A stretch of DNA of 64,000 bases from Hasllibacter sp963833115. GTDB lineage: Bacteria > Pseudomonadota > Alphaproteobacteria > Rhodobacterales > Rhodobacteraceae. The first letter of the stretch is position 1. The number at the start of each line of letters is the position of its first letter. Position numbers and translations under genes: made by a program. This document shows positions 8,808 to 15,090 of the stretch, piece by piece. The DNA lies in assembly GCA_963833115.1 (NCBI GenBank), contig CAWHWS010000002.1:1488001-1552000 (forward strand), read 5' to 3'. Below the pieces are notes generated by a model that made no database searches, was not told where the DNA came from, and saw only the letters and a program-made list of their open reading frames with translations.

Positions 8808-8822
8808 GAACGCAGGGCGAAC
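8808..8822 (+). promoter_or_regulatory. LexA (SOS) box upstream of uvrD
   Basis: GAAC-N7-GAAC, the reverse complement of GTTC-N7-GTTC, is the direct-repeat LexA operator known for alphaproteobacteria. It lies 31 bases before the first uvrD ATG, where it could cover the promoter. UvrD-type helicases are commonly SOS-controlled, so site and gene fit together. Confidence 0.65.
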
Positions 8823-8852
8823 ACGGCCTTTCGGATCGCGCCATGGCGCGCT

Positions 8853-11288
8853 ATGTCCGCCCCCATGACCGGACCCGAGGACGATCAGGCATTCGAACGC
8901 GCGGCCCGGATCGCGGCCGAGCCCGCCGGGACGGGTGAGGGCCTTGCGGCGCGGGCGATGCGCGGGATGGCCGCCGCCTCCGCGGGCGCCTACCTGGAGG
9001 AGCTGAACCCCGAGCAGAGGCGCGCGGCGACGACGTTGGAGGGCCCCGTCCTGATGCTCGCCGGCGCTGGGACGGGCAAGACGAAGGCGTTGACGACGCG
9101 CATCGCCCACCTGTTGCATTCCGGCACCGCCCGGCCGAACGAGATCCTCGCGGTCACGTTCACCAACAAGGCCGCGCGAGAGATGAAGGACCGGGTCGCG
9201 CGGCTCACGGGTCAGGTCGAGGGGATGCCCTGGCTCGGCACGTTCCACGCCATCGGCGTGAAGCTCCTGCGCCGGCACGCCGAGCTCGCGGGGCTCAAGC
9301 CGAACTTCACCATCCTCGACACGGACGATCAGGTGCGCCTGCTGCGCCAGTTGATCGAGGCGACGAACATCGACCCCAAGCGCTGGCCGCCGCGGCAGAT
9401 GGCCGGGATCATCGATTCGTGGAAGAACCGCGCGATCGTGCCCGAGAAGGTGCCCGCCGCCGAGGCGGACGCCTTTAACGGCGCGGGGCCGAAGCTATAC
9501 GCCGAATACCAGGCGCGGCTGCGGACGCTCAACGCGGCCGATTTCGGCGACCTGCTGCTCCACGTCGTGACCATCCTGCAGGGCCACGAGGACGTGCTGG
9601 CCCAGTATCGCCGCTGGTTCCGCTACATCCTGGTGGACGAGTACCAGGACACGAACGTGGTGCAGTACCTCTGGCTGCGCCTCCTGGCGGGCGGGCATCG
9701 CAACATCTGCTGCGTGGGGGACGACGATCAGTCGATCTACGGCTGGCGCGGGGCCGAGGTAGGCAACATCCTGCGCTTCGAGACCGATTTCGAGGGCGCG
9801 GCGGTCATCCGGCTCGAGCAGAACTACCGCTCCACCGGGCACATCCTCGGCGCCGCCTCCGGCGTGATCGCGGCCAACAAGGGGCGGCTGGGCAAGACGC
9901 TCTGGACCGAGGCGGAGGAGGGCGCGCGCGTGCGCCTCATCGGGCACTGGGACGGCGATGAGGAGGCGCGCTGGACCGGCGAGGAGATCGAGGCGATGCA
10001 GTCCGGCACCCGCGGCGGCCGGCCCTACGGCCTCGACGACGTGGCGATCCTGGTGCGCGCCTCGCACCAGATGCGCGCCTTCGAGGACCGGTTCCTGACC
10101 ATCGGCCTGCCCTACCGGGTGATCGGGGGCCCGCGATTCTACGAACGGCTCGAGATCCGCGATGCGATGGCCTATTTCCGCGTCGCCGTCTCGCCGGACG
10201 ACGACCTCGCCTTCGAGCGCATCTTCAACACGCCCAAGCGCGGGCTCGGCGACAAGGCCCGCCAGACGATCCAGGGGGCCGCGCGCTCGAACGGGGTGTC
10301 GCTGCTGGAGGGCGCGCGGCTCGCGGTGCGCACCAAGCTGATCGGCGGTCGTGGCGGCAAGGCTCTGCTGGAGCTGGTCGAGGGGTTCGACCGCTGGTCC
10401 GCCGCCGTTCGCGCGGGCGAGGCGCATGTCCCGCTTGCCGAGCGCATCCTGGACGAATCGGGCTACGCGCCGTTCTGGGCGAACGAGAAGACGCCCGAGG
10501 CGCCCGGCCGGGTGGAGAACCTCAAGGAGCTGGTCAAGGCCCTGGAAGGGTTCGAGAACCTGGAGGGCTTCCTCGAGCACGTCGCCCTCATCATGGACGC
10601 CGCGGAGGGCGAGGACGGGGCCAGCGTCTCGATCATGACGCTGCACGCCGCCAAGGGGCTGGAGTTCCCGGCGGTGTTCCTGCCGGGCTGGGAGGACGGG
10701 CTCTTCCCCTCGCAGCGCTCGATGGACGAGAGCGGGATGAAGGGCCTCGAGGAGGAGCGTCGGCTGGCCTATGTCGGGATCACCCGGGCGGAGGAGGCGT
10801 GCACGATCTCCTTCGCGGCCAACCGGCGGGTCTACGGGCAGTGGCAGTCCTCCATGCCGTCCCGATTCGTCGACGAGCTGCCCGAGGCCCATGTCGAGGT
10901 GCTGACGCCGCCGGGCCTCTATGGCGGCATGGGCGGGGGCATGGCCCAGGCGGCGAGCCCCGAGGCGCAGGCCATGGCCGAGAGCGGGCTGTGGAAGCGC
11001 GCCAAGGAGGCGGACGTCTACGATTCCCCGGGCTGGCGCCGGATGCAGTCACGCGCCGCAGAGCGGCCCCTGCGTCAGCCCTCGGAGGCGAAGTCCATCG
11101 TCATCGACATGAGCGCGACCAGCGCCTTCGCCGTCGGGGAGCGGGTGTTCCATCAGAAGTTCGGCTACGGCGCGATCGCCGGGATAGAGGGCGACAAGCT
11201 CGAGGTGCGCTTCGACAAGGCGGGGCCGAAGAAGGTGGTCGCGCGCTTCATCACGCCGGCCGGGGATGCGGGCGAAGTTCCGTTCTGA
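8853..11288 (+). CDS. UvrD/PcrA-type superfamily 1 DNA helicase
   Basis: An 811-residue ATP-dependent 3'-5' helicase acting in excision repair and in removing proteins from DNA. Helicase motifs are in order: Walker A GAGTGKT at 71-77, motif Ia TFTNKAAREM, motif II VDEYQDTN, motif III DDDQSIYGWRGA, motif IV EQNYRS, and motifs V/VI TLHAAKGLEFPAVFLPG and EERRLAYVGITRA. A C-terminal tail (about 750-811) resembles the PcrA/UvrD C-terminal RNA-polymerase-binding module. The start at 8853 (MSAPM) or a second ATG at 8865 are both possible. A LexA-type box lies upstream. Confidence 0.95.
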   Translation: MSAPMTGPEDDQAFERAARIAAEPAGTGEGLAARAMRGMAAASAGAYLEELNPEQRRAATTLEGPVLMLAGAGTGKTKALTTRIAHLLHSGTARPNEILAVTFTNKAAREMKDRVARLTGQVEGMPWLGTFHAIGVKLLRRHAELAGLKPNFTILDTDDQVRLLRQLIEATNIDPKRWPPRQMAGIIDSWKNRAIVPEKVPAAEADAFNGAGPKLYAEYQARLRTLNAADFGDLLLHVVTILQGHEDVLAQYRRWFRYILVDEYQDTNVVQYLWLRLLAGGHRNICCVGDDDQSIYGWRGAEVGNILRFETDFEGAAVIRLEQNYRSTGHILGAASGVIAANKGRLGKTLWTEAEEGARVRLIGHWDGDEEARWTGEEIEAMQSGTRGGRPYGLDDVAILVRASHQMRAFEDRFLTIGLPYRVIGGPRFYERLEIRDAMAYFRVAVSPDDDLAFERIFNTPKRGLGDKARQTIQGAARSNGVSLLEGARLAVRTKLIGGRGGKALLELVEGFDRWSAAVRAGEAHVPLAERILDESGYAPFWANEKTPEAPGRVENLKELVKALEGFENLEGFLEHVALIMDAAEGEDGASVSIMTLHAAKGLEFPAVFLPGWEDGLFPSQRSMDESGMKGLEEERRLAYVGITRAEEACTISFAANRRVYGQWQSSMPSRFVDELPEAHVEVLTPPGLYGGMGGGMAQAASPEAQAMAESGLWKRAKEADVYDSPGWRRMQSRAAERPLRQPSEAKSIVIDMSATSAFAVGERVFHQKFGYGAIAGIEGDKLEVRFDKAGPKKVVARFITPAGDAGEVPF

Positions 11289-11332
11289 TTCGGGCGGATC
11301 GTCGTCGTTTCCTCAGATCGCGCCGGGTCCCA

Positions 11333-11347
11333 TTAGGGCCCCGTTAA
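11333..11347 (+). promoter_or_regulatory. CtrA-like box upstream of a response regulator
   Basis: TTAG-N7-TTAA matches the alphaproteobacterial CtrA consensus TTAA-N7-TTAA at seven of eight positions. It ends 52 bases before the GTG start of the receiver gene. A second site of the same kind and spacing lies upstream of the other receiver-only gene (37684-37698). Confidence 0.45.
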
Positions 11348-11399
11348 GCCCGCCGCGCCTACGATTGGCGCGGGACAGGCGACGAGTGCGGGGACACGG

Positions 11400-11792
11400 G
11401 TGAGAATACTGATCGTCGAGGATGACATCACGCTCGGCCGGCTCTGGACGCTCGCCGTCGAGCGGGCCGGCCATGATGCCCTCCATGTCGCGACCGCGGG
11501 GGCGGCGCGGAAGTCCCTCATGGTGCGGCCTGCGGACATGATCCTGCTCGATTTGAACCTCGGGTCCGAGAGCGGTCTGTCCCTGGCGACGCTCGCCGGC
11601 TACGTGAACCCGTCCTGCCGCATCATCGTGGCGACGGGGAGCCAACTCTACCCCCGTGGGGAGCTCTTCGCGATGGAGCGCACGATCGCCGCCGTGATGC
11701 GCAAGCCGGTCGACCTGCGCGAGATGATGGCGATGGTCGAGCACCACGGCACGGAGATCGATCGGGAGATGCCGAGGCTGGCGCGCGCCTGA
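11400..11792 (+). CDS. Single-domain response regulator (receiver only)
   Basis: A 130-residue protein consisting of one CheY-like receiver domain and no output domain. The active site is complete: acidic pair E7/D8/D9, phosphoacceptor D51 in ILLDLNLG, T79 in VATG, and K102 in MRKPV. Such proteins relay phosphate or act through protein contacts. No sensor kinase is adjacent. The GTG start at 11400 gives the canonical RILIVEDD. A CtrA-like box lies 52 bases upstream. Confidence 0.88.
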   Translation: MRILIVEDDITLGRLWTLAVERAGHDALHVATAGAARKSLMVRPADMILLDLNLGSESGLSLATLAGYVNPSCRIIVATGSQLYPRGELFAMERTIAAVMRKPVDLREMMAMVEHHGTEIDREMPRLARA

Positions 11793-11801
11793 CGCCGCGA
11801 T

Positions 11802-11838
11802 GGGCCCGGCCGCGGGTCGCCTCGTGCGGGCCGGGCCC
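11802..11838 (+). terminator. GC-rich stem-loop after the response regulator
   Basis: GGGCCCGGCC and GGCCGGGCCC form a perfect 10-bp stem around a 17-base loop, beginning 9 bases after the stop. No T tract follows, so it may be a 3' end stabiliser or a Rho-dependent end rather than an intrinsic terminator. Confidence 0.4.
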
Positions 11839-12077
11839 GCGCCGGAGGGGTCGCGCCGTCCGATCCCGCGATGGCATGCGAGGCAGCGCCGGTCTCGCGG
11901 AGGAGCGGCGACGAGCCGGACGGGGGCGGCCGGGCCTCCGATCACGCCGGCAGCCGAGCGCCAGGTGGCCGGACCTCACGATGGCGCGCGCGGTCGGCCC
12001 CCGCGGCCGACCAGGGCGACGGGCCCCTCGCCCTGCTTCGACGTGACGGCCTCGAGGATATCGTCGATGAGCGGCAT

Positions 12078-12111
12078 AAAAAAGCGGCGACGCCTGGAGG
12101 GGCGCCGCCGC
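12078..12111 (-). terminator. Intrinsic terminator of the DUF1127/hairpin-RNA transcript
   Basis: On the minus strand, GCGGCGGCGCC (12111-12101) pairs with GGCGTCGCCGC (12094-12084), 11 bp including one G-U, around the six-base loop CCUCCA, and is followed by six T residues. This is a textbook Rho-independent terminator. Its loop keeps the CCUCC motif of the upstream hairpins. Confidence 0.9.
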
Positions 12112-12211
12112 GAGATGATCGTTTGCCCGAGGGAGGACGGGCCCGCGATCCATCGGCGATCCGTGGGAGGACGGATCGCCGGCCGTGCGACACCGGCGTG
12201 GGAGGACGCCG
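12084..12211 (-). ncRNA. CcsR/cuckoo-like anti-Shine-Dalgarno hairpin array
   Basis: Downstream of the DUF1127 gene, the minus strand forms four hairpins in a row: 12211-12194 (6-bp stem, loop CCUCCC), 12181-12154 (perfect 11-bp stem, loop CCUCCC), 12142-12125 (5-bp stem, loop UCCUCCCU) and the terminator 12111-12084 (loop CCUCCA). The first three share CGUCCUCCC. Known family: CcsR RNAs of Rhodobacter and the wider cuckoo RNAs expose a CCUCCUCCC motif in loops, lie downstream of a DUF1127 gene and are processed from its transcript. Here the array is compact and could yield one RNA of about 130 nt or two of two hairpins each. Exact ends are not visible. Confidence 0.75.
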
Positions 12212-12257
12212 CTGCCGTCTCGTCGGGGCCCGGAAGGTGGGCCGCCGAGTGTCTCTC

Positions 12258-12274
12258 GCCGCCCCGCGGGCGGC
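12258..12274 (-). other. Hairpin just after the DUF1127 stop
   Basis: GCCGCCC and GGGCGGC form a 7-bp stem with a 3-base loop beginning 8 bases after the DUF1127 stop codon. It separates the coding part from the hairpin RNA part and could mark the processing boundary. This is inference only. Confidence 0.4.
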
Positions 12275-12281
12275 TGCCGGG

Positions 12282-12494
12282 TCAGCCGTAGACCGAGCTG
12301 CGCGCGGCCTCGCGGACCGCGCCGCGGGTCAGGCCCAGGTCCGACAGCTCGCGATCGCCCAGGTCGCCGAGCTCGGCGAGCGTGCGGCGGAAGAGCCGCC
12401 ATTTCGCATAATCCTCGCGCATCGAGCGCAGGTTCTCCGCGAAGGCGCCGCGGCGGGGGGAGGTCTGGGTGAGCATCGTCATCGATTCGGCCAT
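12282..12494 (-). CDS. Small DUF1127 protein, CcaF1-like
   Basis: A 70-residue basic protein ending in the DUF1127 domain (YAKWRLFRRTLAELGDLGDRE, then LSDLGLTRGAV, about 29-60). Members include the R. sphaeroides RNA-binding protein CcaF1, of similar size, encoded directly upstream of the CcsR RNAs; the same arrangement is present here. It probably binds RNA and helps maturation or turnover of the downstream hairpin RNAs. The start MAESMTML at 12494 is chosen by length; ATGs at 12482 and 12476 are possible, and no strong Shine-Dalgarno is visible for any. Confidence 0.85.
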   Translation of the reverse strand: MAESMTMLTQTSPRRGAFAENLRSMREDYAKWRLFRRTLAELGDLGDRELSDLGLTRGAVREAARSSVYG

Positions 12495-12557
12495 TTCGGT
12501 TATCGGGGCCGGGCCCCGGTCGCTGGCGCCGCATCGGTGCGCCGCCTTCGGTTGAGG

Positions 12558-12584
12558 AAATAGCCACCGGGACCGGCCATGCAA
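12558..12584 (-). promoter_or_regulatory. Candidate promoter of the DUF1127 gene
   Basis: On the minus strand TTGCAT (12584-12579) and CTATTT (12563-12558) are separated by 15 bases, placing a transcript start near 12550 and a leader of about 55 bases. In Rhodobacter the equivalent locus is driven by heat-shock-type sigma factors RpoHI/RpoHII. Assignment of this pair to such a factor is tentative. Confidence 0.3.
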
Positions 12585-13142
12585 CGTGCTGCAACTGCAA
12601 TGCCGCCATGCAGCGATCGCATGGCCCGTCACCCCTCGGCTCCAGGGAATGCATGGGAGGGCGGCGCAGTCGGCGCTCCATCACCCCGATTCTCGGCGGC
12701 TCTTGGCCCCGGCCCGCTTTCGCCCACATATCGGTCCACAGACCGCGCCCGATTCGATGGCGCCCGTGGCCGAATGGGCCGATCGATAAAATGCGGCAGG
12801 TTCGTATCCGCGATCGCCGAGGCGAACGAGCCGGCGGAGAAATCCCAATATTTTGCGTATAATTGGACATACCCATACTAGATCGGGTGCCTGTCGCCGT
12901 GTCGCTCGCCCTCGGAGACGGCCTCGCGATCGGCTCCACCAGTCCCCTCGAGCGACGAAACCATTGCTTCCCATGCTCGCCCATGGCATCCCAATCCCAC
13001 GACGAGGACGGGACGCGGCGCTCGGGACGGGCTCCAAATCATAAAAACGAAACGTTCGAGGCAGGCTTCCCGCAGCGGGCGTCCTCCCTTTCTCGTGCAT
13101 TGCATCCGGTGCGGATGCGGATCGCCGGCTTCCTCAAAGGCC

Positions 13143-13163
13143 GGTCCGCGACGTGATCGGACC
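13143..13163. promoter_or_regulatory. Inverted repeat GGTCCG-N9-CGGACC upstream of mraZ
   Basis: Perfect 6-bp arms lie about 85 bases before the mraZ start, where an operator could sit. It does not resemble the direct TGGG repeats bound by MraZ in other bacteria, so the regulator is unknown. Confidence 0.3.
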
Positions 13164-13246
13164 AGCCCCGCGAGGGGCACCCAAGCGGCGGGCCCATGTG
13201 TTGGCAGGCACGGGGTCCGCCGTCTTCGTCTCGGAGGCGCACATCC

Positions 13247-13765
13247 ATGCCGAGTCGCTTCAGGGGCGAGGAGACGTGCCGGATGGACGCCAAGGGCCGC
13301 ATCGCGATCCCGGCGCCCTTCCGCCGCGTCCTCGCGGAGGCGATGGGCGATGCGGCCGCGGCCCCCGAAGTCGTCATCGTCTACGGCGATCATCTCGCGA
13401 CCCACTGCGAATGTTACGATGTCCGGTCCTTCGGCGAGATCGAAGAGCGGATCTTCGCGATGACCGAGGGACATCCGGCACGCGACCTCCTGGAGGAGAA
13501 CGTGCTGGGCAAGTCTCGCACCATCGCGATCGACGAGACCGGACGCCTCGTCCTGCCGCCCAAGGTCAAGGCGCGCGCGCGCCTGCCGGACAAGGAGGCG
13601 GCCGACGTCTACGCGATCGGGCTCGGCACGAAGTTCCGCCTCTGGTCGCAGGAGGTCTACGACGCGGAGATCGGCGCCGGCAACCGCGCGGTGGTCGACC
13701 GGCTCCCCAGGAACTTCAACGTCATGCGCCTGATCGACGAGCCCGATGTCGTCGACTGGGGGTGA
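13247..13765 (+). CDS. mraZ: Transcriptional regulator MraZ
   Basis: MraZ (172 aa) is the AbrB-like DNA-binding protein that opens division and cell wall clusters and usually represses its own operon. Two MraZ half-domains are visible: MDAKGRIAIPAPFR (about 13-26) and IDETGRLVLPPKVK (about 92-105), each with the D-x-K/T-G-R core. The ATG at 13247 is preceded by GGAGG with 10-base spacing, and an ATG-free longer frame is ignored. The last 20 bases overlap rsmH. It is somewhat longer than the E. coli protein (152 aa). Confidence 0.95.
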   Translation: MPSRFRGEETCRMDAKGRIAIPAPFRRVLAEAMGDAAAAPEVVIVYGDHLATHCECYDVRSFGEIEERIFAMTEGHPARDLLEENVLGKSRTIAIDETGRLVLPPKVKARARLPDKEAADVYAIGLGTKFRLWSQEVYDAEIGAGNRAVVDRLPRNFNVMRLIDEPDVVDWG

Positions 13766-14756
13766 TGCGGGCGGCGGCGCGCCGCACGTCCCGGTCCTCA
13801 TCGGCGCGATCGTGGAGGCGTGCGCGCCGATCACGGGGGTCTGGGTCGACGGGACGATGGGCGCCGGCGGCTATTCCCGCGCGCTCCTCGACGCCGGCGC
13901 GGAGCGCGTCGTGGGGATCGACCGCGACCCGCTGGCGCACGAGATGGCGGCCGGGTGGGGCGCGGGCCACGGCGACCGCCTGACGACGGTGCAGGCCAAC
14001 TTCGCGGACATGGACGCGCATGCGGCGGGCGCCGCCGGCGTGGTCCTCGACCTCGGGGTCAGCTCGATGCAGCTCGACCGCGCCGAGCGGGGCTTCAGCT
14101 TCCTGCGCGACGGACCGCTCGACATGCGCATGGGGCCGGACGGGCCGACCGCCGCCGACATCGTGAACGGCTCCGAGGAGGGCGCGCTCGCGGACATCCT
14201 CTATCATTACGGGGAGGAGCGGGCCTCGCGCCGGATCGCCGCCGCCATCGCGCGCGCGCGCGCCCAGGCGCCGATCCGCACGACCCGTGCCCTCGCGGAG
14301 ATCGTGGCCGGCCAGCTGCCTCGCCCCAAGCCGGGCCAGTCGCACCCCGCGACGCGCAGCTTCCAGGCGATCCGCATCGCGGTGAACGACGAGTTCGGCG
14401 CCCTGGAGCGCGGCCTGGCCGCCGCGGAGGCCACGCTGGGGCCCGGGGGCTGGCTCGCGGTCGTCAGCTTCCACAGCTTGGAGGACCGCGTGGTGAAGCG
14501 GTTCCTCAAGGCGCGCGGGAAGGCAACAGCCGGCAGCCGATACGCGCCGCCCGCCGCGGACCCGTTGACCGGCGGCGGCGCCTTCGATTCCGTTCGCGCC
14601 ATCGCCCCCTCGGCAGGGGAGGTGGCGGCCAATCCCCGGGCGCGCTCGGCGCGGCTGCGGGTGGGCCGGCGCACCGGCGCGCCGGCCGGACGGGCCGAGG
14701 CGGCCGCCCTGGCGCTGCCGGGGCCGACGGACGGCGGACGCGGGAGGCGGCGGTAG
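13746..14756 (+). CDS. rsmH: 16S rRNA m4C1402 methyltransferase RsmH
   Basis: RsmH (MraW, 336 aa) methylates N4 of C1402 in 16S rRNA using SAM. The N-terminal HVPVLIGAIVEAC, the SAM loop VDGTMGAGGYSRALL (about 34-48), DLGVSSMQLDRAERGFSF (about 98-115) and SFHSLEDRVVKRF near the C-terminus are diagnostic. The ATG at 13746 lies inside the end of mraZ (20-base overlap), suggesting coupling. It is the second gene of the cluster, as in most bacteria. Confidence 0.96.
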   Translation: MSSTGGDAGGGAPHVPVLIGAIVEACAPITGVWVDGTMGAGGYSRALLDAGAERVVGIDRDPLAHEMAAGWGAGHGDRLTTVQANFADMDAHAAGAAGVVLDLGVSSMQLDRAERGFSFLRDGPLDMRMGPDGPTAADIVNGSEEGALADILYHYGEERASRRIAAAIARARAQAPIRTTRALAEIVAGQLPRPKPGQSHPATRSFQAIRIAVNDEFGALERGLAAAEATLGPGGWLAVVSFHSLEDRVVKRFLKARGKATAGSRYAPPAADPLTGGGAFDSVRAIAPSAGEVAANPRARSARLRVGRRTGAPAGRAEAAALALPGPTDGGRGRRR

Positions 14757-14757
14757 G

Positions 14758-15090
14758 ATGCGGATGGGATCGGCGATGCTCGGGGCGCTGGCGGTGATGG
14801 CGCTGGCCTGGTGGGCCTACCAGGAGAACTACAGGACCCGCGCCGCCATCGCCGAGCGCGCCGGAATCCGCGCGGAGATCGCGGCCATGGATCGCCGCCT
14901 GGACCTCCTCGCCCGGGAATGGGCCTATCTCAACCGGCCCGAGCGCCTCCAGGAGCTGGCGGAGCTCAACAACGCGGTGCTCGGCCTGGAGCCGATGACG
15001 CCGGCGGCCTTCGGCGAGATCGCCGAGATCGCGACGCTCGAGGCGTTGTCCCGCGGGCCCGAGGACGAGAGCGCGGAGGCCTGGCCATGA
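14758..15090 (+). CDS. ftsL: Cell division protein FtsL
   Basis: FtsL (110 aa) is a bitopic septal protein that joins FtsB and FtsQ and helps activate FtsW-FtsI. It has a short cytoplasmic start, one transmembrane helix (about 5-20) and a periplasmic heptad region (about 28-75) ending in NRPERLQELAELN, typical of FtsL. Identification rests on topology and position between rsmH and ftsI as much as on sequence. It begins one base after the rsmH stop and overlaps ftsI (ATGA). Confidence 0.88.
   Translation: MRMGSAMLGALAVMALAWWAYQENYRTRAAIAERAGIRAEIAAMDRRLDLLAREWAYLNRPERLQELAELNNAVLGLEPMTPAAFGEIAEIATLEALSRGPEDESAEAWP

Larger units (their letters stand above)
8516..8852. other. Divergent intergenic region between pyc and uvrD
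   Basis: This 337-base gap should hold the promoters of pyc (minus) and uvrD (plus). It contains a dinucleotide tract at 8650-8662, an inverted repeat at 8692-8705 and a LexA-type box at 8808-8822, listed separately. It is visibly less GC-rich than the flanking genes around 8650-8760. No convincing -35/-10 pair was found on either strand and no small ORF with a ribosome binding site was seen. Confidence 0.5.
12495..13246. other. Long divergent intergenic region before mraZ
   Basis: About 750 bases separate the DUF1127 gene from mraZ, the longest non-coding stretch here. It is clearly less GC-rich than the genes, with an AT-rich island at 12838-12882 that contains a perfect TATAAT at 12858-12863 on the plus strand but no matching -35 at the usual distance. 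An inverted repeat at 13143-13163 is listed separately. No ORF with a credible ribosome binding site and no tRNA-like fold was seen. It must hold the promoter of the division cluster and may hold an undetected small RNA. Confidence 0.5.

Noticed and set aside
5129..8938. 1269-codon open frame on the plus strand opposite pyc
   Set aside because: It is an antisense shadow caused by high GC; its His/Asp/Val/Gly-rich product has no domain, and pyc covers the same bases on the other strand.
13140..13246. MraZ-binding TGGG repeats before mraZ
   Set aside because: Two TGGG on the minus strand are spaced by nine bases and a third is missing, which does not fit the known array.
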